Positions 41,570-50,649 of a stretch of DNA of 64,000 bases are shown here, piece by piece. The DNA lies in contig JADJRK010000001.1 in the NCBI GenBank assembly GCA_016712285.1, forward strand, positions 682,001 through 746,000, in the 5' to 3' direction. Made by a program: the position numbers and the translations under genes. The notes below the pieces were generated by a model. It had not been told where the DNA came from. It did not search any database and saw only the letters and a program-made list of their open reading frames with translations. The stretch's first letter is position 1. Each line of letters opens with the position of its first letter. Source of the stretch: Planctomycetota bacterium (lineage in GTDB: Bacteria > Planctomycetota > UBA8742 > UBA2392).

Positions 41570-43516
41570 GTGGTCCCGGAAATCTGGCAACGATTTTTCA
41601 AGCAGCAGCGCGATGAACGTGAGTCGCGAAAGCAGAACCGCAAACTGCGTTCGCTTCGACACATGGGCTCGACGCGCGTGCAGATCGGCTCGCACGAGCT
41701 GATCAACTTTTCCAGCAACGACTATCTTGGGCTCGCGGGCGACATGCGCGTGGCCGAGGCAGCTGCAAGTGCAGCCGGGCGATTCGGGTGGGGCACCGGC
41801 GCCTCGCGGCTGGTCACTGGCAGCAGCACGCTGCACAACAAGCTTGAGGGTGAAACCGCCGCGTTTCGGGGCACAGAAGCCGCGCTGGTGTTCGGCAGCG
41901 GCTACCAGGCCAACCTGGGCGTAATCACCGCGCTGGTCGGCAAGGGTGACACGGTACTTTCCGATGCGATGAACCACGCCAGCATCGTGGCCGGGTGCCG
42001 GCTTTCCGGCGCAACGATCAAGGTGTTTAAGCACCGGGATTACGACGAGCTTGAGCGCAAGCTTGGTGGCAGCCACGGCAAGTGTTTGGTCGTTACCGAC
42101 AGTCTGTTCAGCATCCAGGGCGACGCCGCGGAACTGCCGCGCATCGTAAAGCTGTGCGAGCGCTTCAAGGCGCTGCTGCTGGTGGACGACGCCCACGCAA
42201 ATGCGTGCATCGGCAAGCGCGGCCGCGGACTACCCGAAGAACAGAGCGTGCTGGCGCAAGTGCCGATTGTGGTGGGCACCTACAGCAAGGCCTTGGGCAG
42301 CTACGGCGGATTTGTCGCCTGCAGCGAGGAAATCAAAGATCACCTGGTCAACCATTCGCGTCCGTTCATCTACACGACGGCGATGCCGATCGCGCTTGCC
42401 GCGGCAAACATCGAAGCGCTCAAGATTCTGCGGCGCGAAGGCGACGCCCTGCGCCTCAAGTTGCAGGCAAACGTCAAACAACTTCGCAGCCGCCTGGATA
42501 CCGCCGATTTCAAGGCCACCGGCAAACACCACATTGTCAGCATCCCGCTGGGGACGCCGGACAAGGCCCTGTATTACGCCGAGCAGCTCGAGCAGCAGGG
42601 TTTGCTGTGCTACCCCATGCGCTGGCCGTCGGTGCCCGAAGGCCAGGACGCGTTGCGCATCTCGGTGTCTGCGGCCCATACGGAAGACGAGTTGAACCGG
42701 CTGGTCGCTGCACTGCGCCAGGCGCGCGACCGCGCTGCCGGCAAAGACACAGCCAACCTCACGCAACGCAGCGCCCGCAGGCCCACCCATCAGGCGTTGC
42801 AGATGGCTGAGCCCGAGACACATGGCGACGAGGATCTTCACGCCGAACTTGAGCCGACGATTTCAGCGGTCGACAGCTCGCGACTTCCCAATCCGCGCGA
42901 TCTTGAGGACTTCTCGCCGCAGCCCACCGGTTCGGGTGACACGATCATCATGCAGCCGGGCAATGCGAGTGCGGCTTCAGAAGACAGCCAAGAATGGCCT
43001 GACTTTGACGACGACGAATCTGACGAAGCCATGCCCTTGAACGATGGCGCGGCCAGCGAAGCCGCGGCGGAACCGGAAGGGCAACCGGCCGCCGTCGAAG
43101 TCACTCAAGCCGCGACGGTCGAAGCCACGGCGGGCCCGGACGACAAGGTGCCCGAACCAGCGACCGATTCGCACAGCGAAACCGACGCTGCCGCCGATCC
43201 GAAGGCTGACAGTAGCGAGGCGCCTGCGGAGACAGCGGCAGAAAAGCCCGCCGATGAATCGGGCGACGACGCTGACGACGAGGAAGAGGCGGACGATGGC
43301 GAAGACGACACCGACAGGCAGCCCGACGCGTCGGACACTGTGATCGGCCTGGAAGAATTGCCGGTGTCTGAAAGCGGCAAGACGCTGGCGCCGGAACCCG
43401 ATGAGTTTGCCGATCCCGTGATCGCCAACATTGAAGGCAGCACCCGCCGCCGCAAGCGCAACAAGACCAAGACGCGTCACAAAAGCCGCACGCGCAGCCT
43501 GCGCAAAGACAACTGA
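41570..43516 (+). CDS. BioF-like alpha-oxoamine synthase with long acidic C-terminal tail
   Basis: 648 residues from GTG 41570, chosen for the GGGGGAG just upstream; longer in-frame starts add non-family sequence. Residues 1 to about 391 form a complete PLP-dependent alpha-oxoamine synthase: NFSSNDYLGLAGD, GTGASRLVTGSSTLHNKLE, DAMNHASIVAG, VDDAHANACIG and PLP-binding Lys240 in GTYSKALGSYGGF. Relatives make 8-amino-7-oxononanoate (biotin), aminoketobutyrate or sphingoid bases. Residues about 405-625 are an acidic, disordered tail, ending in a strongly basic stretch (about 625-648, RRRKRNKTKTRHK). No other biotin genes are adjacent, so the product is uncertain. Confidence 0.86.
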   Translation: MVPEIWQRFFKQQRDERESRKQNRKLRSLRHMGSTRVQIGSHELINFSSNDYLGLAGDMRVAEAAASAAGRFGWGTGASRLVTGSSTLHNKLEGETAAFRGTEAALVFGSGYQANLGVITALVGKGDTVLSDAMNHASIVAGCRLSGATIKVFKHRDYDELERKLGGSHGKCLVVTDSLFSIQGDAAELPRIVKLCERFKALLLVDDAHANACIGKRGRGLPEEQSVLAQVPIVVGTYSKALGSYGGFVACSEEIKDHLVNHSRPFIYTTAMPIALAAANIEALKILRREGDALRLKLQANVKQLRSRLDTADFKATGKHHIVSIPLGTPDKALYYAEQLEQQGLLCYPMRWPSVPEGQDALRISVSAAHTEDELNRLVAALRQARDRAAGKDTANLTQRSARRPTHQALQMAEPETHGDEDLHAELEPTISAVDSSRLPNPRDLEDFSPQPTGSGDTIIMQPGNASAASEDSQEWPDFDDDESDEAMPLNDGAASEAAAEPEGQPAAVEVTQAATVEATAGPDDKVPEPATDSHSETDAAADPKADSSEAPAETAAEKPADESGDDADDEEEADDGEDDTDRQPDASDTVIGLEELPVSESGKTLAPEPDEFADPVIANIEGSTRRRKRNKTKTRHKSRTRSLRKDN

Positions 43517-43541
43517 TTCATGCTGACCGGGTTGCTTGCGC

Positions 43542-43570
43542 TTGCCAAACAGGCGGCTTGCCCGTTTAAT
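43542..43570 (+). promoter_or_regulatory. Likely sigma70 promoter of the thioredoxin-fold gene
   Basis: TTGCCA (43542-43547) and TTTAAT (43565-43570) are spaced by exactly 17 bases in the gap before the gene at 43640. Consensus agreement is good for both boxes. Confidence 0.5.
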
Positions 43571-43639
43571 CATGTCGGCGCATCCCTCGCCGCATTCTCG
43601 GCGCGCCAAGTGGGGCCAACCCCTGAAGGGGAGCAAGCC

Positions 43640-44749
43640 ATGTCCCGATTCGCCCTGATCATGTTGGCGGCAGCCATGCTGCTATCCGGCAATGCGTACT
43701 TTGCCCTGGCACAGCAGGCGCCCGCAGCCGAAGAGAAACCAAAGGCCTACGCAACCTACGAAGAGCTGTTTGACGACTTTCAGAAGCCCCGCAACGTGTT
43801 GCTCACGCGCTATGAGCGTTTGCGCGAGAACGAACGGATTGAACCCGCGGAACTCGAGGCCGTAGAAGAAGAGATGCGCGCCCTGGACCGGCGCTACGCC
43901 GCCGCCCTGCGCGCTTACATCGATGGCCACGCCGATGCCAAAGACCTGATGCCGGCGCGTTTTGAGCTCGCGGTCACCTGGTCCAGATTGCCCGAAGGCC
44001 TGGAGCTGGCAATCGCAGCCGCCGACGAACTTCTTGAGAAGCACCCCGACAGCGAGCTGGTGGCCGACGCACGCTTCTTGAAAGCACAGACGCTGTTCCA
44101 GATTGCGGGCCGCGAAAGTGACTGCGTGACCGCCCTTGAGGCCTTCATTGAGAAGCATGCCGACCGCGCCGAGGTTCCGGCTGTCCGCATCATGCGCGTG
44201 CGGGCGCTGTTGTTTCTTGACCGGGTCGACGACGCCAGGCGCTCGCTGAAAGTGCTGCTTGAGAGCAGCGAGGTCAAGAAAGACAAAGAAGCGAGCGAAT
44301 TCCTGCAGGCGCAACTCGACAACCTCGGCTGGATCGGCCGCGAGCTGCCCGACTTTGACCTGCCGGTCGTGGGCGGCGGCACCGTCAACCGCGCCGGGTT
44401 TGCCGGCAAGCCGCTGCTGCTGGTCGTGTACGACAGCACCAGCTCGGCGTGCCTGGGCGAGTTGCCGTTCATTGAGCAGGCGCACAAGAAGTTCGGCGAA
44501 AAGCTCGGCATCTTCGGCATCAGCGTGAACGAGAGCCGCACTGCGTTTGAGCAGTGGCTTGAGCGCAACAAGGAAAAAATCGCGTTCAAGAACGCCTGGA
44601 TCGACCGCGAAGCCGAAAACACTCTGACCCGCAAGCTCGATGTAAGCCTGATTCCGTTCAATGTGCTGGTGAACGGCGAGGGCAAGATTTACCGCTACGA
44701 CGTGCGCAGCGACGACATGCTGCGCTATGCCGAGTTGCTGGCGAAGTAG
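43640..44749 (+). CDS. Exported thioredoxin/TlpA-fold protein lacking the CxxC pair
   Basis: 369 residues from ATG 43640 with AGGGGAG upstream. Signal peptide 1-25 (NAYFALA-QQ). Residues about 30-220 are helical and TPR-like (PDSELVADARFLKAQTLFQI). Residues about 228-369 form a TlpA/AhpC-like domain (GRELPDFDLPVVGGGTVNRA, KLGIFGISVNESR, LIPFNVLVNGEGKIYRYDV). Where TlpA proteins have W-C-x-x-C, this one reads SSAC: the second Cys remains but the nucleophilic first Cys is replaced by Ser. It may therefore not be a normal thiol oxidoreductase. Confidence 0.8.
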   Translation: MSRFALIMLAAAMLLSGNAYFALAQQAPAAEEKPKAYATYEELFDDFQKPRNVLLTRYERLRENERIEPAELEAVEEEMRALDRRYAAALRAYIDGHADAKDLMPARFELAVTWSRLPEGLELAIAAADELLEKHPDSELVADARFLKAQTLFQIAGRESDCVTALEAFIEKHADRAEVPAVRIMRVRALLFLDRVDDARRSLKVLLESSEVKKDKEASEFLQAQLDNLGWIGRELPDFDLPVVGGGTVNRAGFAGKPLLLVVYDSTSSACLGELPFIEQAHKKFGEKLGIFGISVNESRTAFEQWLERNKEKIAFKNAWIDREAENTLTRKLDVSLIPFNVLVNGEGKIYRYDVRSDDMLRYAELLAK

Positions 44750-44768
44750 ATACGCCGCCGGGGTGCGC

Positions 44769-45401
44769 ATGCCCGAGTATGAGACCAAAACCCTGACCTG
44801 CCCGTGCTGCGAGCTTGGCTTCGAGACACAGCTTGTCGTCGGCTACCAGGTTGGCGAGAAGGACGCGGACTTCTGCCCGCGCTACACCGACGGCAACCCA
44901 CTGCCCCAATTTCTGCATGTGTGTCCCGGCTGCGGTTTCGTCGGGTTCGAAGCCGACTACCGCAATCTGAAAGATGCCGCGCGCATTCGCAAGGTGATTG
45001 ACCTGCTGGCGGGCCTTCACTGGCAGGAAGGCCAGACGCTGGGCGGCGCCGAGCGCTACCGGCGCGCCGCGTTGATTGCCACATATTGCGGCAAGCGCAG
45101 TGCCGAAGTCGCGGACCTTTACCTGCAGGCCACATGGTGCTCGCGCATGGAAGGCGAGCCCGACGACGACCAGAAGCAGGCCCGCCGCAAAGCCGTGAAG
45201 TACTTTGAGCTGGCGCTGTCGGCCAACGAGTTCAGCCCGGACGACATGCCGGTGGTGCACTACCTGCTTGGCGAGCTGCACCGGCGCCTGGGCGACGCGG
45301 CAAAGGCGCGCACCCACTTCGACAAGCTGGACGAGTTCAAAGACGTGGACAAGTGGCTGATCGAATGGCGCGACAAGCAGCGCGCGCAGATCACTGACTA
45401 G
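44769..45401 (+). CDS. DUF2225-family zinc-binding protein
   Basis: 210 residues from ATG 44769. The DUF2225 pattern is clear: CPCCELGFE (Cys11, Cys14), a DADFCPRY-x-DGNPLPQF link, and VCPGCGFVGFEADY (Cys52, Cys55), forming a probable zinc site. The C-terminal half (about 100-205) is TPR-like. No enzymatic role is known for the family. It follows the thioredoxin-fold gene by 19 bases and overlaps the end of the convergent Lon-domain gene by four bases. Confidence 0.82.
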   Translation: MPEYETKTLTCPCCELGFETQLVVGYQVGEKDADFCPRYTDGNPLPQFLHVCPGCGFVGFEADYRNLKDAARIRKVIDLLAGLHWQEGQTLGGAERYRRAALIATYCGKRSAEVADLYLQATWCSRMEGEPDDDQKQARRKAVKYFELALSANEFSPDDMPVVHYLLGELHRRLGDAAKARTHFDKLDEFKDVDKWLIEWRDKQRAQITD

Positions 45402-46078
45402 TTTTCTGCAGGCGCATCGTCCGGATGGATCGGTTTGGACGGCGCTTCGCTGAGCATGCGCTCGAGCTGGCTGATGGTGGCGGCTGCGCGCTCGATGACG
45501 TTGGCGGTGGCCATCTGTTCCAGCTTGAAGTCGGGTGGAAACGGCAGATAGCCGCAAAGCATGTCGGTCAGCGGCCCGAGTTCAAGCGAATCCGAGAGCA
45601 CGCGGCGGAACTTCTCGGCCTGCTCGCGCAACAGCGCGACGGCAAGGGTCTTGAGTTCCAGCCCCAGGTTGCCTTCCCATGAGGGTTCGTGGCTTGTGTG
45701 AAAGTCTTTCAGCCACTCGGCGTTGAACACGCGATAGCCGTTGCACAGGGGGCGTTCGTCGGCAAGCCGCACGCGCCCGATGCCATGCAACACCAGCATG
45801 AAGCGTCCGTCGGGCGTGCGTGAGTACTCGGTGATGCGCCCGACACCGGCGAACACTGAGACGGGCGGGTCGCCCAGTGCGGCGGGGCCCGGCGCGTCCA
45901 GTATGCTGCCCATGGCAAAGCAGTGTTCGCTGTCAGGCTTGCGCAGCGTGTCTTCCATCAGGTTGCGATAGCGTTCTTCGAAGATGTGCAGCGGCAGGTG
46001 GGTGTGCGGGAACAAGGTGATGCCCGGTAGCGGAAACACCGGGATGCCGTGGCTCAGGTTTGGCAGCGGCTCATCCAT
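45398..46078 (-). CDS. Lon N-terminal (substrate-binding) domain protein
   Basis: 226 residues from ATG 46078. It matches stand-alone Lon N-domain (PF02190) proteins: IPVFPLPGITLFPHTHLPLHIFEERYR at the start (residues about 10-36), then GVGRITEYSRTPDGRFMLVLHGIGRVRL, and a helical end with LTDMLCGYLPFP. There is no AAA+ or peptidase part. Such proteins are proposed to bind unfolded or specific proteins; the role is unsettled. It starts eight bases inside the end of the upstream gene. Confidence 0.87.
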   Translation of the reverse strand: MDEPLPNLSHGIPVFPLPGITLFPHTHLPLHIFEERYRNLMEDTLRKPDSEHCFAMGSILDAPGPAALGDPPVSVFAGVGRITEYSRTPDGRFMLVLHGIGRVRLADERPLCNGYRVFNAEWLKDFHTSHEPSWEGNLGLELKTLAVALLREQAEKFRRVLSDSLELGPLTDMLCGYLPFPPDFKLEQMATANVIERAAATISQLERMLSEAPSKPIHPDDAPAEN

Positions 46079-46478
46079 CGGTCTTGCGCTTGATGTAGAG
46101 CGCCCGGCCCTTCTTGTAGACTTCGCACAGGCCCAGTTTCTCAAGGATCGGCGGAAAGTAGCTGGCCAAGTTGCCGTGGGTCGAAAAGCTGCGCAGGAAT
46201 TCTTCCAGCGTGTCGGGCTCAGGAAACGTCTCGGCCCGGCACGGCCCAAGCCGCACCTCGCCCATGCGCTCAATGAATGCCACGGATTCCTGGATCACGC
46301 GGTCGCGCTCCCAGATCACGACGTTGGCTTCGTTGTCGAAGTCCTTCGTTTTATTACGGAAGCCGACAAAGCACTGGATGTCGCCATCCCGGGCGATCAC
46401 ATAAAACGGCTTCTTGAGGCCGCAGGTAAGGTAGTCGCCATCCAGTGGCACTTTCAACGCTTCTTCAATGGTGGGCAC
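46071..46478 (-). CDS. Hypothetical protein coupled to the Lon-domain gene
   Basis: 135 residues from GTG 46478, supported by GGAG six bases upstream; a longer frame to 46589 was rejected because its start is not preceded by a ribosome site. No membrane segment. Strand-rich first half (KKPFYVIARDGDIQCFVGF), helical end (LEEFLRSFSTHGNLASYFPPILEKLGL). No family recognised. The stop overlaps the Lon-domain start by eight bases, so both are made from one message. Confidence 0.65.
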   Translation of the reverse strand: MPTIEEALKVPLDGDYLTCGLKKPFYVIARDGDIQCFVGFRNKTKDFDNEANVVIWERDRVIQESVAFIERMGEVRLGPCRAETFPEPDTLEEFLRSFSTHGNLASYFPPILEKLGLCEVYKKGRALYIKRKTDG

Positions 46479-46558
46479 GGCACGCTCCAGTTTCGGGGCA
46501 GGTCCAGCTTGCCGCAGAACCGGCGACTCGCAAGGGCAAACACGACCCTCAAAATAGC

Positions 46559-46586
46559 TTGAGCGATGGCGTGTTATGGCTATTCT
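46559..46586 (+). promoter_or_regulatory. Likely sigma70 promoter of the liv operon
   Basis: TTGAGC (46559-46564) and TATTCT (46581-46586) are spaced by 16 bases, about 55 bases upstream of the livK-type start at 46641. It lies in the gap shared with the divergent hypothetical gene. Confidence 0.42.
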
Positions 46587-46640
46587 CACGCCGCTTCCCC
46601 ATGCGCCGGGCTACCGGCAGAACCGATACAGGAGCAGGCA

Positions 46641-47819
46641 ATGCGCAAGGCATTGATTCTGGCAATTGCGGCAACGGCGCTGGCGTTCACAGCCATCGGC
46701 TGCAAGGACAAGGGCAACGAAGCGGGCGGCAGCGGCGCCACGGAAGACACAGTCAAGCTGGGCCTGTTTGTCAGCACGACCGGTGAGATCGCTACTTTCG
46801 GCGGCGACACAAAGAACGGCGCTGAGCTTGCCGTCGAAGAAATCAACAAGGCCGGTGGCATCAAGGGCAAGACGATTGACCTGCGCTTCTACGACACAGC
46901 CAGCAAGGCCGAAGAAGCGGGCAATGTTGCCACAAAGCTCGCGACGCAAGACAAAGTTCTGGTCGCGATGGGCGCGGTTGCGTCGGGCCTGAGCCTGGCG
47001 GCTGCCCCGGTCTTTGAGCAGAACGGCGTGCCAATGGTCAGCCCCAGCAGCACCAACCCCACGGTGACGCAGCAGGGCAAGAACATCTTTCGCATCTGTT
47101 TCCTGGACGACTTTCAGGGCGGCGCGTGCGCCGTGTTTGCCTACAAAGAACTGGGCAAGCGCAAGGCAGCCATTATCCGCAACCAGGATGATGCCTACAG
47201 CACAGGTTTGGCCGATTACTTTCGGCTGAAGTTCAAGGCGCTCGGCGGCGAGATTGTCGCCGACGAGTCCTACAAAAAGGGCACCAAAGAGTTTGCAAGC
47301 CAGATCACGAACGTGAAAGCCAAAGAGCCCGACATCATCTTCCTGCCCTGCTACTACAACGACGTGGCTTTGCTCAGCCAGCAGATTCGCGGGCAGGGCA
47401 TTGGCGACGACGTGCCGATGCTGGGCGGCGACGGCTGGGAAAGCGCCAACCTGATTCCGAACAGCAAGGGCGCCCTTGAAGGCAGCTACTTCGGCAACCA
47501 TTACAGCCCGGAAGATCCCAGCGAGCACGTGCAGGCTTTCGTGAAGGGCTACAAGGCAAAGTACAACACCGCGCCCTCAAGCCTTGCCGCGCTGGGCTAT
47601 GACGTCGTCTATGTGGTGAAGAAGGCGATTGAAGACGCGGGGGAGTTCGACCGTGCCAAGGTGCGCGACGCGCTGGCAGCGCTCAAGGACTTCAAGGGCG
47701 TGACCGGCACGTTCAGCATTGACGAGAATCGCGATGCACGCAAACCGATCAGCATTCTGAAAGTGCAGGGCGACAAGTTTCTTCCTGTAAAGCAGATTCA
47801 ACCGCAAGACGTGAAGTAG
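46641..47819 (+). CDS. livK: Branched-chain amino-acid ABC transporter, substrate-binding lipoprotein
   Basis: 392 residues from ATG 46641 with AGGAG upstream. Lipoprotein signal ALAFTAIGC with Cys21. The mature part is a Leu/Ile/Val-binding (periplasmic-binding type 1) protein: VKLGLFVSTTGEIATFGGDT, NGAELAVEEINKAGGIKGK, VPMVSPSSTNPTVT, and FRICFLDDFQGGACA. It delivers amino acids or related compounds to the LivHMGF permease encoded downstream. Exact ligand unknown. A hairpin follows before livH. Confidence 0.93.
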   Translation: MRKALILAIAATALAFTAIGCKDKGNEAGGSGATEDTVKLGLFVSTTGEIATFGGDTKNGAELAVEEINKAGGIKGKTIDLRFYDTASKAEEAGNVATKLATQDKVLVAMGAVASGLSLAAAPVFEQNGVPMVSPSSTNPTVTQQGKNIFRICFLDDFQGGACAVFAYKELGKRKAAIIRNQDDAYSTGLADYFRLKFKALGGEIVADESYKKGTKEFASQITNVKAKEPDIIFLPCYYNDVALLSQQIRGQGIGDDVPMLGGDGWESANLIPNSKGALEGSYFGNHYSPEDPSEHVQAFVKGYKAKYNTAPSSLAALGYDVVYVVKKAIEDAGEFDRAKVRDALAALKDFKGVTGTFSIDENRDARKPISILKVQGDKFLPVKQIQPQDVK

Positions 47820-47836
47820 CGCGGGCATACACGAAC

Positions 47837-47864
47837 AATGCCGGAGCCCGCGGGTTCCGGCATT
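47837..47864 (+). terminator. Hairpin between livK and livH
   Basis: AATGCCGGA pairs with TCCGGCATT around an inner CCC/GGG stem. There is no T-run after it, so it is better read as a partial terminator or RNA-stabilising hairpin that keeps livK expression above that of the permease genes. Confidence 0.6.
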
Positions 47865-47880
47865 CTCGATTGAGGCGAAC

Positions 47881-48852
47881 GTGCTGGAGTTGCTTGCGAC
47901 AGCCGATCCGGGTGGGACGTCACTGGCGCAGGCCCTGCTGCAGCAGGTTGCCAACGGCATCGCCAAGGGCAGCGTCTACGCGCTGATTGCCGTCGGCTAC
48001 ACCATGGTGTACGGCGTGCTGCAGCTGATCAACTTTGCCCACGGCGAAGTGTACATGCTGGGCGCGTACTTCAGTTACTACCCCGCCAAGTGGATGGGCT
48101 ACACCACAGACCCGGAAGACCCGACATTTGTTCCTGCCAAAGTGCCGCTGTATGTCGTGGGCTTTCTGTTTGTGTGCTCCATGGCCTGTTGCGCCTTGCT
48201 GGGCATGTTGATCGAGCGTTTTGCATATCGCCCGCTGCGCGATTCCAGCCGGCTTGCGGCATTGATCACCGCGATCGGCGTCAGCCTGCTGTTGCAGAAC
48301 GGCGGCATCATGCTGTTCAAGGCCGACCCTCGCGGGTTTCCAACGCTGGTTGAGCAGTCTTCGGTTGATCTGGGGTTGGTTGCCCTGACCAACACCAAGA
48401 TCATCATCGTTGTGGTTGCCGCTGTAATGATGACGGGTCTTCACCTCTTCGTGCAGAAGACCCGGCCCGGCGCCGCCATGCGCGCGTGCAGCTTCGACAT
48501 GCGTACCGCGCGGCTGATGGGCGTCAACGTTGACGGCACGATCGGCCTGACCTTTGCCATAGGCAGCATCATGGCGGCGGTCGCCGGCGTGCTGGTCGCC
48601 ATGGACCAGCCGACCATTGACCCGCTGATGGGCCTGATGGCGGGCCTCAAGGCCTTCGTTGCCGCGGTGCTTGGCGGCATTGGCAGCATCCCCGGCGCCG
48701 CGTTGGGTGGCTTGCTGCTGGGCGTAACCGAGTCTGTGGTTGGCACGTTCAGCACGACGTACGCCGAAGCCGTAGCGTTTGTGCTGCTGATTCTGGTGTT
48801 GCTGGTCAAGCCGTCCGGTTTGCTGGGTAAGTCGGGCCGGGAGAAGGTCTGA
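47881..48852 (+). CDS. livH: Branched-chain amino-acid ABC transporter permease
   Basis: 323 residues from GTG 47881. It has the LivH membrane pattern: ANGIAKGSVYALIAVGYTMVYGVLQLINFAHGE near the start, IGVSLLLQNG, and the cytoplasmic coupling loop with RACSFDMRTARLMGVNVD. About eight membrane helices. Its TGA overlaps the livM ATG by one base (TGATG). It forms the transmembrane channel with LivM. Confidence 0.94.
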   Translation: MLELLATADPGGTSLAQALLQQVANGIAKGSVYALIAVGYTMVYGVLQLINFAHGEVYMLGAYFSYYPAKWMGYTTDPEDPTFVPAKVPLYVVGFLFVCSMACCALLGMLIERFAYRPLRDSSRLAALITAIGVSLLLQNGGIMLFKADPRGFPTLVEQSSVDLGLVALTNTKIIIVVVAAVMMTGLHLFVQKTRPGAAMRACSFDMRTARLMGVNVDGTIGLTFAIGSIMAAVAGVLVAMDQPTIDPLMGLMAGLKAFVAAVLGGIGSIPGAALGGLLLGVTESVVGTFSTTYAEAVAFVLLILVLLVKPSGLLGKSGREKV

Positions 48853-49856
48853 TGCACCGGACGCTGCTCTTGCTGGTGGCCGGTGTCAGCCTCGCGTTCG
48901 GCGTGGACTGGTTCCTTGGCGAGTTCATTGAAGAGTATGTCGTCCGCATCATCAACCTGTGCGGCATCGCGATTATCCTTGCCGTAAGCCTGAACGTGAT
49001 CAACGGCCTGTGCGGGCAGTTCAGCCTTGGGCACGCCGGCTTCATGGCGATCGGTGCCTATGTCAGCGCCTACTTCACGACGACGCTGCGCGTCCTGAAC
49101 ACCGAGACCGGTGAAACGGTTGTGCGCTCGCCGCTGTTTGACGGCGCTTGGGGCTTTGTGCCAGCGCTGTTGATCGGGGGCATGGCAGCCGCGGCAGCGG
49201 GCCTGGTGGTCGGCGTGCCGACGCTGCGCCTGAAGGGTGATTACCTGGCAATTGCCACGCTGGGCTTTGGCGAAATCGTGATCATCATGCTGACGAACTT
49301 TGAGTCTGTCGGCGCGGCGCGGGGACTGCCCGGGCTGCCCAACTACGCCAGCAGCTTTTGGATCCTTACGTTCGCGTGGATCTGTGTGGTCAGCAGCGTG
49401 TTTCTGCAGCGAAGCACCTTCGGGCGCGCGCTGATCGCCATACGTGAAAACGAGCTTGCCGCCGAGGTGATGGGCATAAGGGTCGCTAGGCTGAAAGTGA
49501 TGGCGTTTATCTACGGTGCGTTCTTTGCCGGCCTCGCGGGTGGCTTGCTTGGGCACCTGTTGCGCACGATCAGCCCTTCCACGTTCGGGTTCATGAAGTC
49601 CATCGAGGTGGTCGTGATGCTTGTGCTGGGTGGCCTGGGCAGCCTTACCGGCGCCATTGTCGGCGCAATCGTGCTTACGGTACTGCCAGAGGCTCTGCGC
49701 GACGTCGAGCAGCAGGCCAAGCTGCCGGGCATTCGCATGGTGGTGTATGCGCTCGTGTTGATTCTGTTGATGATTTTCCGGCCGCAGGGAATTTTCGGGC
49801 AGCGTGAACTTTCGCTCAAGCTTCTGCGGCGATTGCTTCCTGGGGGGCGCAAGTGA
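48852..49856 (+). CDS. livM: Branched-chain amino-acid ABC transporter permease
   Basis: 334 residues. The LivM signature region is ILAVSLNVINGLCGQFSLGHAGFMAIGAY, with the coupling loop FGRALIAIRENELAAEVMGI and a C-terminal GGLGSLTGAIVGAIVLTVLPEAL. Multiple membrane helices. Translationally coupled to livH before it and to livG after it (GTGA overlap of four bases). Confidence 0.95.
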   Translation: MHRTLLLLVAGVSLAFGVDWFLGEFIEEYVVRIINLCGIAIILAVSLNVINGLCGQFSLGHAGFMAIGAYVSAYFTTTLRVLNTETGETVVRSPLFDGAWGFVPALLIGGMAAAAAGLVVGVPTLRLKGDYLAIATLGFGEIVIIMLTNFESVGAARGLPGLPNYASSFWILTFAWICVVSSVFLQRSTFGRALIAIRENELAAEVMGIRVARLKVMAFIYGAFFAGLAGGLLGHLLRTISPSTFGFMKSIEVVVMLVLGGLGSLTGAIVGAIVLTVLPEALRDVEQQAKLPGIRMVVYALVLILLMIFRPQGIFGQRELSLKLLRRLLPGGRK

Positions 49857-50617
49857 CGGCGCTGCTTCAGACTTCGGGACTCACCATACAATTCGGTGGC
49901 TTGACCGCGGTTGACGCATTTGACTGCGCGATACAGCCGGGCGACCTTTACGGCATCATCGGCCCCAACGGTGCCGGCAAGACCACGGTCTTCAATATGC
50001 TGACCGGCGTGTACCTGCCGACTGCGGGCGTTGCACACTTCGACGGTACGCTGATCAATGGTTGCTCGCCCGCGCAGGTGTCGGCGTTGGGTATCAGCCG
50101 TACGTTTCAGAACATCCGGCTGTTTGATGAGCTTAGCGTGCTTGAGAACGCGATGACCGGTGCGCACCAGCACGCGAAGATCAACCTGTTCGACAGCCTG
50201 TTGCGCACGCCGCGCCACTATCGCGAAGAGAAGCGCCAGCGCGATCGGGCCTATGAGCTGCTGCAGTTCATGGGCCTTGAAGAACGCGCGGGTCTGCCGG
50301 CAAAGCAGCTGCCCTACGGACACCGCAGAAAGCTTGAGATTGCACGCGCGCTGGCGACCGAGCCACGCTTGATCTGCCTGGATGAGCCTGCCGCGGGCAT
50401 GAACACCGGCGAAAAGGCAGAGTTATCAGCGTTGATCCGGCGCATCCGCGACGAGTTGAAAGTGACGGTGTTGTTGATCGAACACGACATGAAGCTGGTG
50501 ATGGGCATTTGCGAGAAAATCCAGGTCCTCGACTACGGCAAAACCATCGCGCTCGGCACCCCGAAGGAAATCCAAAGCAACCCCAAAGTAATCGAGGCCT
50601 ACCTGGGCGGCGAATGA
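49853..50617 (+). CDS. livG: Branched-chain amino-acid ABC transporter ATP-binding protein
   Basis: 254 residues from GTG 49853. Walker A GPNGAGKTT at 38-46, Q-loop SRTFQNIRLF, signature variant LPYGHRRKLEIARAL (LivG proteins usually have LPYG rather than LSGG), Walker B LICLDEPAAGMN and switch His in LLIEHDM. One of the two ATPases that power the transporter, with LivF. The expected tight livG-livF junction is broken by 166 bases that contain a repeat element. Confidence 0.95.
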   Translation: MTALLQTSGLTIQFGGLTAVDAFDCAIQPGDLYGIIGPNGAGKTTVFNMLTGVYLPTAGVAHFDGTLINGCSPAQVSALGISRTFQNIRLFDELSVLENAMTGAHQHAKINLFDSLLRTPRHYREEKRQRDRAYELLQFMGLEERAGLPAKQLPYGHRRKLEIARALATEPRLICLDEPAAGMNTGEKAELSALIRRIRDELKVTVLLIEHDMKLVMGICEKIQVLDYGKTIALGTPKEIQSNPKVIEAYLGGE

Positions 50618-50649
50618 ACTGCTGTTGTTTACGAAGGCAACGGCGACTC

